Assembly: GCA_027257055.1 (NCBI GenBank)
Contig: JAPVLO010000133.1
Location: 8,171,501 to 8,235,500 of the forward strand
DNA length: 64,000 bases
Reading direction: 5' to 3'
From: Cephalopachus bancanus
Lineage: Eukaryota; Chordata; Mammalia; Primates; Tarsiidae
Below, piece after piece: positions 35,690 to 46,195 of the stretch. The notes under the pieces are model-generated. The model did not search any database. It worked only from the letters and a program-made list of their open reading frames with translations, and was not told the DNA's origin. Each line of letters opens with the position of its first letter. Position 1 is the first letter of the stretch. The position numbers and the translations under genes are program-made.

Positions 35690-35961
35690 TAGGAGGTCCC
35701 AACCTTTGGGGCATCAGAGACCAGTTTCATGGGAGACAGGTTTTACACAGACCGGGGAGGGGGTGAGCATGTGCCATCAAAGCACATGCTTGTGTGAGTC
35801 TATATTTGAGCCCTCCCCAGCAACGCAGCCTTAGCTCTGCCTCAGGTCAATGGTGATGCGCGCTGGGGAGTAGCTGTCAACACAGATGAGGCTTCGCCCC
35901 TGGCCGCCACTCACCTGCAGCTGTGCAGCACCAGTCCTGGCCTGGGGGTTGGGAACCCCTG
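35690..35961. mobile_element. DNA transposon with terminal inverted repeats (hAT-like?)
   Basis: It starts AGGTCCCAACCTTTGG and ends TGGGGGTTGGGAACCCCT, so the ends are inverted copies around GGT(T)CCCAACC. The interior has 'GACCAGTTTCATGGGAGACAGG' and a GC-rich block. Ends of this kind occur in a hAT-type mammalian MER repeat. I cannot name it. No open frame of note is present. Confidence 0.55.
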
Positions 35962-36067
35962 TTAATTGGTTTAGACTTATAATGTTAGAAATCTTACTAA
36001 ATTGGTATATAGCGTGGAAATATTTAGGGAAATTTAGAATCACTTTATTCATAAATTAAATTGTGAG

Positions 36068-36333
36068 ATTTCCTTTGGGAGGCTGAGGTGAGTGGATTGC
36101 CTGAGCCCGCGGGTTCGAGACCTGCCTGGGCAACTTGGCGAGACCTCATCGCTACAATAAGTCAAAAAATCAGCCGGGTGTGGTAGCGCACGTCTGTAGT
36201 TCCAGCTACTTGGAAGGCTGAGGATCACCGGAGCCCAGCAGGTCAAGGCTGCGACGGCCGGGAGCGGCCACTGCACTCCAGTCTGGGACAGAGTGAGACT
36301 CCAACTCAAAAAAATAAATAAATAAATAAATTA
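36068..36333 (+). mobile_element. Lineage-type Alu, 5'-truncated
   Basis: It begins partway into the left arm (TTTGGGAGGCTGAGGTGAGT) and has GGGCAACTTGGCGAGACCTC and CTCCAACTCAAA, then an (AAAT)n-like tail. TAAATTGTGAG before it and TAAATTATGAG after it may be the target duplication. Confidence 0.88.
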
Positions 36334-36981
36334 TGAGACTTATCAGAACTATTTAGGTACTTAATAGATTTCCTTAGATGAGTCACACAAGAGAAAGAAA
36401 TCAAATATATTTACTTCATATGTTCAGTTTTAAGCGTTGAGGCTATTCAGGTTATAAGTGGAACCACACATTATACAAATCCCCCTAAACTTGGGTAGAC
36501 TTAGGAATAGAATAATGAGATTTTTAAGCTGAAGGTAAATGCACAACAATAAACTGGACTTTTGAATTTATGACATTAACAAGTTGAATATTAGTTTTAA
36601 AACCCAGTGCACTTCTTAATAGTATTTTCGATGCATAAGCATGGTTCACAAGGGCACTACAAACCTTACAATATTGCCGTAGGGGGAAAAGTCCAATCAA
36701 AGTTAATAATTGAAACCTGGTAGGCTCAAAATGGCTCTTCTGGGGAAGCATAAAATGTTATCTCGACTTTTTAAGAGTTTATTTCCAGTTTCTAGTAGTT
36801 TAAGCAAAAATAAAAGTTAACAATTTCACATTAGTATTTTTGTGAGAAAATACAACCAGTCAGAAAAGAAAAAAAGAAGACCTGGGCAGGTTCCTAGGCC
36901 CACAGCAGTGACTCTCTCATCCTGAGGGACTACAGCATGATTACTCATCCAAATGGCAGCAAAGATTTTATAAATATACAA

Positions 36982-37019
<38 letters not shown>

Positions 37020-37036
37020 AACAGACCCCTATACAA

Positions 37037-37072
<36 letters not shown>

Positions 37073-39033
37073 CAGACCCCAGACATCTTGCCATCACCAA
37101 TAGAATTCAGCTCAACGTTTATGCTGTTACTCTGACAAATTGGCAAGACTATCTTTTAAGATAAAAAGTAATTGCTGTTAACTAACTGAGTTTCCCCCAA
37201 TGTAATCATTTTTAATACCGTGTTTGCTGATAAGGCCCCATCACCAGCTTTGAAGAGGAAAGTCTCTATTAATGTAATTTGTATTTGAACAGACCCTAAC
37301 ATATCGTTACTGATAGAAAGAATGCAAAATATTTTACAGGTTGATGACACTGTTTAGAATGAATATAATAAACCAGAAAGAATGTTTTGTCAATTTTCAA
37401 GGCCACGAGTTTTAGAGATGTGTTTTTGGACACAGTCCTTGATCCCTAAGTTTACTTGCCCTTTGACGACTTCCACTTTGGAGAAGTGGAAGAGATGGTG
37501 AGAATCAGCATGTGCTGAGGGCTGACTGTGTGCCACTCCTCAGGCATATGCCACCTCGTCTCATATTCAGGACAGCCTCCTAGTGGGTCCTCCATCTCCA
37601 TGCAGTTCTGGAAAGGGCAAGCCCCCCAAGTCCTGAGCAGCGGTGCCAGGATGGCAGGTCCATCCCGCTGCCCATGCCTGCATCCTGTGTTTCAGTGTGG
37701 GCTGAGGACCCCCTTTGCTCATCAACCATGCAGGTGCCTCGATGCTGCTCCAGGTCTCTGGGGTCAGAACATCCAGGGACGGGGACAGAAATCTAGATTT
37801 TGAGAACTGGTTTGAGAAGCGACAGGCCCACACCTGCCACTACTCCCCATGCTTTTCCCTGAACTTAAGCATTGGACATAGTTAGGGGAAGCCATTCATC
37901 TCGAGGACATACTGTTTGTGAAAGCAGTGTGGTTTTCCTGCTAGGAGAGAATTCAGATATTAGGAATTTGGGTCCTGTTTTGAGAAAACCGCTATTTCAA
38001 AGAGGACATTGCACCTGTCAACAAAACATCACAGGACCTTTTTTTTTTTTTTTTTACCAGATCAGTACCACAGATGGCTCTAACATTTGCTTGAGTATGT
38101 AGTAGCAATTTCTTCAGAAAGTGTGGCATATCCATGGCACTCCAGAAGCTTCTAGAGACGTGTTGGCTTGGCCACTCTCCGGCAATCCACCTATGTGACC
38201 TCACAATGTACAGAGACCATTTCTGAGTTTGGGTCTAAGAGATGAGAGAACCAAGGTCAAAACGAGTTTGAGTTTCTGGATGTGACAGTGTCTGCTAGGT
38301 TCACTGCACACGGTTCCATCGCAGGCACACTGGAAGATCTCTCAGCTCCCTGGCGAACAGTAGGGCCGTGTGCTTCTTTGGCCGATGGGCTGAGAGCAGA
38401 GCACAGAAGTGGCAAGTGTTACTTTCCATTCGCACCAGTGAGAGGTGCACCAGCCCGCTGCTCGTGTCTGCTGCGGCGACTTGGGAAGCCACAACACATA
38501 AGGTGGTGGAGACCTGACGCCCTGGCCCCTCACCTGCCCTGAATCACTCATGTTGGATGTGCCAGGAGTGAGACTCTGTGTGTCAAATCCAAATGTTGCA
38601 AGCTAGCTTATTACGACAATGCAGCCTGGTTATTTTGAAACAGTTCACACCAGAATGGAGTGACAAGAGGGTCTGATAGACGGTCTCATTCTGTCCCTGT
38701 CAGTTCACCTTTCAGAATCACCTTCTGCAAAATAATGACCTTGACCTGCATTCAATTCAACAAGGGTTGATGGAATGATTGGAATTTCTGCCATTTGTAG
38801 CATGCCAGGCACTATGCTAGGGTATTGGACAATCCCAAGAATTTCTCCCAGGCCTCTAATCCCACCCCAGGAAACGTTGTCAGCTGGTCCCTCAGAGTGT
38901 GTGATAGGATGATCTTGGGAACGTGTATTTACAGTCTCTTGGGACTTGCATGTGGGCTAACACCACACTCTAGAACATTCTGTAGGAACATTGGACATCT
39001 CACCTATGGCTCCTAGCCATTGTAGTCGCAGTT
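36334..39033. other. Intergenic, mostly unrecognised
   Basis: It holds two (AC)n tracts and possible MIR fragments near 37.5 kb ('GGGCTGACTGTGTGCCACT') and 38.78 kb ('GCATGCCAGGCACTATGC'). The rest is not recognised, and no gene is visible. The 38.28-38.55 kb part is GC-richer with overlapping chance frames. Confidence 0.5.
36986..37070. repeat. Two (CA)n tracts in a duplicated segment
   Basis: (CA)n at about 36986-37016, then AGAGAACAGACCCCTATACAAATA, a second (CA)n at about 37040-37068, and again AGAACAGACCCC. The unique flank ACAGACCCC is repeated too, so a unit of about 53 bp is duplicated. Confidence 0.9.
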
Positions 39034-39350
39034 AAAAATGGGACACAGAGGCAGGTTTGGTGGCTCAGCCTGTAATCCCGCGCTTTGGGAGGTTGAGGTG
39101 AGTGGATTGCCTGAGCCCGAGGGTTCAAGACCCGCCTGGGCAACTTGGCGAGACCTCATCTCTATAATAAATCAAAAATTAGCCGGGCGTGGTAGCGCAC
39201 ACCTGTAGTTCCAGCTACTTGGAAGGCTGAGGCGGAAGGATAGCCGGAGCTCAGCAGGCTGAGGCTGCGGTGGCCGAGAGCGGCCACTGCACTCCAGTCT
39301 GGGTGACAGAGTGAGACTCCAACTCAAAAAAAAAAAATGGGACACAGAGG
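39034..39350 (+). mobile_element. Full-length lineage-type Alu with perfect 18-bp target duplication
   Basis: The Alu body runs 39052-39332 and is flanked by AAAAATGGGACACAGAGG at 39034-39051 and again at 39333-39350, with no mismatch. It has both arms, the linker ATAATAAATCAAAAATTAGCC, a right arm with GGTGGCCGAGAGCGGCCACT, and the CTCCAACTCAAAA tail. The intact duplication and clean tail mark it as a late insertion. Confidence 0.95.
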
Positions 39351-39419
39351 TACTATCTTGACATTCCCTTTATAACACTAACATATGTGCATGGATTTCA
39401 CAAACTTCCTATTTGTAGG

Positions 39420-39605
39420 CAGGTTGGTGTAATGAAAAGAACAGCTTCTAGTATTGAACGGTATTTGATTCCAATTTATCTCTGCCATTAGTAACTGCAT
39501 AACACATTTCTCATCTATTAAATGAAGATAATGTCTAATTTCACAGCATCTTGAGAACTAAGTCATGTGTGAATACATTGATTGGCATTACTGACTCATG
39601 CAAGG
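39420..39605 (+). mobile_element. MIR fragment
   Basis: 'GGTTGGTGTAATGAAAAGAACAG', 'CTCTGCCATTAGTAACTGCAT' and 'CATTTCTCATCTATTAAATGAAGATAATG' follow MIR order (GTGTAGTGGTTAAGAGC, CTGCCACTTACTAGCTG, CTCATCTGTAAAATGGGGATA). Confidence 0.75.
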
Positions 39606-40677
39606 AATCAACACGCCAACTTCCTTTTCTCTCACAAGTTTCTGACACACGGATGCAGTCCTTGCCAGTCTCCTGATGACACCAAGTCGGGAACTGAGTG
39701 ACAGTGACCAGTTTTCACTCCAATCTCACTCTTGCCACGTTGGCTTGTTCCACAGATGCTTCAGATAAGCATTCTTCACTGGTTATTCTTTGTAAAACTT
39801 AATGGAAAAGGTTAAAGACACATTACTAAATCCACTCAGATGCTTCCCTGGTGACTTTAGATATGCATCGTGGATCCTGAATGAGCCCAACTGTGTTCAG
39901 GATTTTGATTAGTTAGTAAATGCACAGTAATTTGAAAATCGGTTACGAATCAATTTACAGCTCTGGGAATGGCAGTTGATGACTATTCTTATCAAGATTG
40001 GTTTGCAGAGAACATGGCTGACTATTTGCCAAGTTCAAAACACTGTCATTAAAATTTATAAATTACTTTTGCACTCAGGATGCTGTCTTTGCATTTGTAA
40101 TAGCCTTAATACAACAAAGTAAATGAGACATTGGTCTCCTAGGCTTAGTTATTTATACTATGCATGCATCCGTAAGTTTACAGATTTACAAGGAAACATA
40201 TTGGGACTGTGGAGCATGTCATTTGCTTCCCCCCATAAGGAAGAGCTGGCTGCACAGGTATGTGGTTAGCTGACTACTAACAGCTGTTCACTTCTTCGTG
40301 TACCTGTCATTTTCTGAACTCAGCACATACGCTTCTCAGGATGGTACCAGTCAATGGCTAAATGGCATTAAGTTTTTAAAACTGAGATCTAGAAGCTAAA
40401 ACATGCAAAAGAAGAACAGACAGAGCAAAATCCTTGCAGATTTTCACATCTTTCCAATCTTTACAAACGTCTCACTCATCCTTAATTCAACAGCAGTGTT
40501 TATAACTAATCATTACTGTTGCCCCAAAGAATTTAACTTACTTTTCTTAGAAACAACTCTTTTCACATGCACATTTGGCTTCATATACTATTTAGTGAAA
40601 GTATATCATTACAAAAGGGAGAGAAACTGGTGTCAAGTGATTTGGGAGCAAGAACTTGCTAAACAGGGGTACTTGTC

Positions 40678-40830
40678 AAAGTGGTTCTTAAACGTCAATG
40701 TTTTATGAATCTCCAGGGGTATTAAAATTCAGACTCCTATCCAGCATGTCTGGGGTTGTGTTTCTATCTTGGCAATCATCCAGGTGAGGCCAGTGCCGTC
40801 GGTTCTTGAACATCCCTTCGTGCTCCTACC
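40678..40830 (+). mobile_element. MER5A-like hAT fragment
   Basis: 'AAGTGGTTCTTAAACGTCAA', 'GAATCTCCAGGGGTATTAAA' and 'TTCAGACTCCT...GTCTGGGGT' follow the MER5A left half. Confidence 0.6.
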
Positions 40831-40964
40831 ATGGGCATTCAGCTTGCTGTGAGCCTCCACTAGTATGTTTCACAAAGGGAAGCAAGAACATGGTTTCACT
40901 GGACACATCCGGAGAGCTTCTTCAACAATCACAGATGAAGTTTTACTTTGGCGCCGTGCTCCCC

Positions 40965-41120
40965 TAAGCACTTTACACATATCGTTTCATTCAGTCCTCT
41001 GAAATATCACATTAAGGACGGTAACATCCTCACTTTATGGATCACAAAAGGAAGGTTGAGCCAGCCAATGTGCTCAGTATCACAAAAATCAGTGAACCAC
41101 CAGAGACTCAGCTACCAGAG
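40965..41120 (+). mobile_element. MIR fragment (MIRb/MIR3-like)
   Basis: 'TAAGCACTTTACACATATCG', 'TTTCATTCAGTCCTCTGAAA' and 'CCTCACTTTATGGATCACAAAAGGAAG' resemble MIR core text (AAGCACTTTACATGTATTA, TTTAATCCTCACAA, CCATTTTACAGATGAGGAAA). Confidence 0.7.
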
Positions 41121-41228
41121 GAAAACAGTTATACTTTGTTTCTAGTCAAGATGTTGAAGATCAACTAAATGGCAGGAAACTTAACCAGGACTATAGCCTA
41201 AAAAGATCAGCCCACATTTCTTTCTTTT

Positions 41229-41510
41229 TTTTTTTTTTTTTTGAGTTGGAGTCTCACTCTGTCACCCAGGCTGGAGTGCTGTGGCATACTCACAGCCACC
41301 CAGTGTCGATCTGCTGGGCTCCGGTGATCCTTCCGTGTCAGCCTTCCATGTAACCAGAACTACAAGCACACACTACCACGCCCAGCTAATTTTTGATTTA
41401 TTGTAGAGACGAGGTCTCGCCAAGTTGGTCTCGATCCCATGGGCTCAGGCAATCGACTAGCCTCAGCATCCCAAAGTGCTGGAATTACAGGCTGAGCCAC
41501 CGAGCCTGGC
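41229..41510 (-). mobile_element. Lineage-type Alu, antisense
   Basis: Poly-T, then GAGTTGGAGTCTCACTCTGT, the linker TTTTTGATTTATTGTAGAGA, and an end CCGAGCCTGGCC. A small deletion removes bases in the left arm. CACATTTC before and CATTTCAC after may be its target duplication. Confidence 0.92.
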
Positions 41511-41799
41511 CCATTTCACATTTTTATATTACAGTTCAGGGAATCTTTTCCAAAAGAAATGTGGAGCAGATGAGAGATTAAGCAAAGTGTTTAATTTTGG
41601 AGATTTCTGGAGATTCCGGAAGAAGTGAGCCAGGCCATCCTTCACTTACTGAAAGCAAAAGTCTTGTCTTTACGAATGGAAATGCTTTTCATGATTGAAA
41701 TCCGTTCTTACTGATTAATTCGTGATGTTGGTGGGGTTTTGAGCGCTAATGAATCAAGCCTGTACACACAGTAGACTTAGAAGAGATACAGCCCATTCT

Positions 41800-42610
41800 G
41801 GAGTGACAGCAGCAAGATGGAGAAAAAGCCCCTGTGCACCCTCAGCATATGGGACAACCTGGCACTCCCTCCCCCAATGAAGAGACCGCATCCAACCAAG
41901 CAAAGCAGCCCCTGCACGCTGTTAGCACACAGAATAGTCCAGTACCAATACTCCCAGAGGGTAGACCACACTGGACCCAGTAGAGCAGTCACACAAACTC
42001 ATGCAGATTAGGCCAGAGGCACTCGCAGGCATCACTGACATTGAATATAGCAGAAGAAACTGCCTAGAAGTTATACTGCCCACACTGGGAACTAAAGCCA
42101 ATGCACCTTACTCAGTTGACATCCTAGAACAAAACTGTAAGTGAAAACTGTTCCCTGTTATAGATTTTCTATAAAAACATAAGAAGATATTGTTCCACCA
42201 GGTACACATGTATCAATAGAGGGACACAAGAAACATGAAAAAGCAAGGAAACATGACTCTAGCAAAGAAGCACAATAACCTTCTGGTAATTGACCCCAAA
42301 GAAATAGAAATGTATGGTTTGTCTAAAGAGGAATTCAAAACAATGAGCTTAAGAAAACTCAGTAAAATACAAGAGACTACAGATAGTTAATTCAACAAAA
42401 TCTGGAAGAAATTCATTATCTGAATGAGAAATCTAAAGAGATGGATATCACTAAAACAAACTTTTCCACCTGAAGACTTCACTAAATAAGATAAAAATAC
42501 TTCTGAGAGCTTCAACAACAGACTAAAATAATCAGAAGAAATAATTTTTTGAATATGGAAATAGGTCTTTTGAAATAACTCAAAGAAAAATAAAAGAATG
42601 AAAAAAAAGC
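41800..42610 (+). mobile_element. L1M 5' region / ORF1 start remnant
   Basis: 'AGCACAATAACCTTCTGGTAATTGACCCCAAAGAAATAG', split across repeats of consensus text, is followed by 'GAGGAATTCAAAACAATGAG' and 'CAGTAAAATACAAGAGACTACAGATAG'. This is the L1 5'/ORF1 lead region. Frames are broken. Confidence 0.7.
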
Positions 42611-42624
42611 AAAGAAAGCCTATG

Positions 42625-43830
42625 AGACCTATGATGATGGGTTTTATCAAATGCTTTTCTGTATCTATTGAGATGATCATACTTGCATTCCAGGTATAAA
42701 GCTCACTTGATCATAAAGAAGTATCTTCCTTAGGTGCTGCTAGATGTAGTTTGCTAGCACTTTGTTGAGGATTTTTGTGTCTACAGACATCAGAAATCTC
42801 TGCCTGTCATTTTCTTTCTTTGTTGTGTTTTTGCCCAGTTTAGGTATCAGAATAATACTGGCTTTGTAGAATGAGTTAGGAAACCTGAGTCCCTCCTCCT
42901 CAACTGTTTGAAATAGTTACAGTAGCATTGGTACCAGCTCTTCTTCGTATGTCTGGTAGAATTCAGCTATGAATCTGTCTGGTCCAGGACTTTTTTTTAG
43001 GTTGGTAGAACTTTTATTATGGATTCAATTTCATGGCTTATTATTGGTCTATTCAGGGTTTCAGTTTCTTCCTCTTTCAATCTTGAGGGGTTGGGTGTTT
43101 CCAGGAATTTATTAGTTTTTCTTAGATTTTCTAGTTTGTATGCATATAAGGGCTTAAAGTAATCTCTGAGAATCTATTGTATTTCTTTGGGGTTGGTTCT
43201 CATGTCATCCTTTTTGTCTTCTGACTGTACTTATTTGGATTCATATTCCCCCTCTCTCTGCCTCTCCCTCTTTGTCTGTCTCCCTCTGTCTATCTCTCTG
43301 TTAATCTGGTCAGCAGTTTTGTTTGCAAGAAGATTCTTCATCTCTTTACCTGGAGCCTATGGGTGTCATCAGAAGGGAGACGGGTCTTGTTCTTTATCCA
43401 ATTGGCCACGCTATGGCCTTTAAGGAGATGTTCAGGCTGTTAACATTCAAGGTTACTATTGACACATGGGGCTTTGTCACAGTGCTGTTAGCTTTGTATT
43501 CCTCATTTTTCTGGTTGATTTATTTAGTCTGTAGGTTTTGTGCTTATGTGTGCTTTTGTGTTAGGTGGTATTGTTCTTTCATTTCCATGTTTAGAACTCC
43601 CTTAATTGTCTCTTGTAGGGTCAGTCTGGTATGATGAATTCCCATAGCTATTGCTTGTTTGGGAAAGACTTTATTTCTCCTTTGTTTATGAAGCTTAGTT
43701 TGGCAGGGTAAAAAATTCTTGGTTGGAGTTTCATTTCTTTAAGAATGTAAAAAGTAAGCCCCCAGTCAACTCTGGCTTCTAAGGTTTCTGTTGAGAGTTT
43801 CATGGCTTGTCTGATGGTAGGTGGTCTGGC
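42625..43830 (-). mobile_element. L1 ORF2 segment in antisense
   Basis: Reverse-complement ORF2: 'AAATGCTTTTCTGTATCTATTGAGATGATCAT', 'TTTGTTGAGGATTTTTGTGTCTAC', 'ATTCAGCTATGAATCTGTCTGGTCC' and, later, 'TTTATTTCTCCTTTGTTTATGAAGC' (each abbreviated here). A (CTCTCC)n-like tract lies at 43250-43300. It has no functional frame. Confidence 0.75.
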
Positions 43831-43849
43831 CCTTCGTTACTGCTGTCTT

Positions 43850-44430
43850 TAAGACAAAATTTATACGGATGACTCCATAGCTTGTGTCACATGCAAAAAC
43901 TAGCTCAAAATGGATCCCAGACATAAATATAAAACTGAAGATTGTACATAAAGAACAAAACATAGGAGAAAATCCTTGCGACTTTTGGTCACATATATTT
44001 AAATTTTAACACCAAAACAGAATTCATTTAAAAAACTGTTAATTAAACTGCACAAAATTAAAAATTCCTGCACTTTCAAGTTAAGACATTAAAAGACATT
44101 GTTATGAGAAAAGTCACAAACTGAAAGAAATCATTTGCAAATTACATAACTGATAAAGGAATTGCATGTAATCTATCAAAAGACCTCTCAAAATTCAATA
44201 GTTAGAGAATAAAAACCCAGTTACAAAATGAGTGTGAATGAGTTACAATTACTTCATATGGAAGGGGGAAATGAGTTACAAAATATGTGAACAGGAAGCT
44301 CACCTTTAAAGATAAATTGACAATAAGTCCATTGAACGATGCTCAAGGTTATTAGCTATTATTAAGGTATGTTAAATGCAGCTTGTTGTATGTCAAATTT
44401 TCCTTAATAAAACTGTTTAAAAAATTAAAT
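43850..44430 (+). mobile_element. L1 ORF2/3' end fragment, sense
   Basis: 'AACTAGCTCAAAATGGATCCCAGAC', 'GGAGAAAATCCTTGCGACTTT' and an end 'GTATGTCAAATTTTCCTTAATAAAACTG' match the late ORF2 and tail of an old L1. With the two segments before it this makes a sense-antisense-sense mosaic. Confidence 0.7.
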
Positions 44431-44962
44431 GCATGTATATTCCCATGCGCCAAGATGTTAAGAAGTTCAATTTCAGTCATGTGATCAGGGCCCTCCCTTC
44501 CCCTAAGGCCGTAGCCCAACCAGGGGCCTGCCATGGCTCCTGACATAGAGGTGGGTCCTGGTCCCCACCATTCTCACTGCCTTGGGTCACAGCAGAAGCC
44601 TCTGCATGTCCTGTCCTTCACCTGCTCTTGGGCCCTTGCACTTGGGTTTATCTCAGAGACAACCTACTGGCTGTTCTTTATAAATCAAATTCTCAGATTC
44701 AGAGGCCTCCACACACCATGGGGACCTGCAGCTTCCCTCTATAATGCACCTGGCCTTCAAATCCCTATCTGGGGTCCTGCACACAAGCTAGATATAAAGC
44801 AATTTCAGTTATGATACACAAAATCTTGAGGAGTCTCCTTGGGAAGAGAAGGTCATACCAAGAATATGGCTGTGGGTCACCTTCTTGGCATGGGGGGAGG
44901 ATAAGTCTCATGTCGTTTTATTTAGATTTTTTCAGCAGTGAGAAAAAACCACAAAGCCCCTC

Positions 44963-45034
44963 CTGAAGCTTGTTCTCCTATATAACGTCCATCACATTCT
45001 GAAGCTTGTTCTCCTACATCACATCCATCGTCAC
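44963..45034. repeat. 36-bp tandem duplication
   Basis: CTGAAGCTTGTTCTCCTA begins at 44963 and again at 44999. The rest of each unit (TATAACGTCCATCACATT / CATCACATCCATCGTCACT) also matches in part. Confidence 0.9.
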
Positions 45035-45732
45035 TGAGGCCTATCCAAGCTAAAACTCAAGTTGTGTCTCTAAGCCCTTTCAGGCCTAATAATTATTGGC
45101 AGACGATTTCTCAGTCTAGTAAATGCACACCATTGGTAGGTGATTGAGGCTTCTTTTGGTTTTCATTCTTGACAATAATCAAAGACCTTGTAGTAAGTCA
45201 GAGTCACCACTCTCAGAATTAATTATCAATATTCAAACATCAATAAAGGTGGAAGAGATCAATTATATCTGTCCTCTATTGGGGGTTGACATTTTTACAA
45301 AATCTTATGATTTGTGCTGCTTTAACTATATTCTCTTTCTCCCAAAAAGGAATGTTAGAAAATGCTACCAATTCAAAACTCGTGGTTATTTGAGATTTTA
45401 TCTTCATTCTGAAGATGGTCAGTGGATATTTAGGCTATTTGGTAGTTCATGAAGCAAGTCTGCAAGTTTCTTAACATCAGGGATAATATAAAGAGATTCT
45501 GTAGCCTGAAATAATCTCAATCAATCTTAACTGCACAAAATTTCATGAGGCACAATTTAGATTGCACAAAAAAATTCATAACATGGAGTTCCCAGTATCT
45601 TTAGCCTTCTGAAAATGCATTCAGTGGAGTGGAACATTAATTTTTGGAAGAGAAAAGGCACATCCTTGGCCCTATAATTTTCATCAAACAAATAATTCTG
45701 GAGTTTAGCTTAAAGTATCATTTTATCTGGAA

Positions 45733-46195
45733 GTATAATGGTTGATTTTGTGTCAGCTTGACTGGGCCATTGGTGCCCCGACTTCAGGTCAGACATGATC
45801 CTGGGGTTCCCATAAGGCTCTTCTGGATGAAATGAACATTAGTAGGAGACAGAGTTTAACAGACGCCCTTTACAACGTGGGTGGATCTCATCTAGTCAGC
45901 TAAAGGTCTGAAGAAAACAGCTGAACCTTTCCCAAGTAAATCAGGATTCCTCCTGCTGGTGCCTTCAGGCAGGATATCAGTGTTGTCCTGCCTCAAGGCT
46001 TGAACGGACACACTGGCTCTTCCTGGGTATCGAGCCTGCTTCAGATGGGAACTACACCACCAGGTATCCTGGGCTCCATCCTGCCCTGCAGATCATGGGA
46101 CATGACAGCCTCCATGATTGTTTAAAACAATGGCTTGTATATGTGTGTGCGCACACACACACACTCACTGGTTTTGTTTCTCAGGGAATCCTAAT
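45733..46195 (+). mobile_element. Dispersed primate repeat, family uncertain
   Basis: It begins TAATGGTTGATTTTGTGTCA followed by GCTTGACTGGGCC. It continues with CTCTTCCTGGGTATCGAGCC and CAGCCTCCATGATTGT, and ends TTTTGTTTCTCAGGGAATCC then TAATACAATA. I recognise this as a common mammalian interspersed repeat end but cannot name its family with confidence. A (CA)n lies near 46.15 kb. Confidence 0.6.

Larger units (their letters stand above)
39606..41228. other. Intergenic with two fossil repeats
   Basis: Apart from a MER5A-like and a MIR fragment, listed separately, this is AT-rich sequence with no gene. A 101-codon frame at 40403-40708 shows no recognisable motif. Confidence 0.5.
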
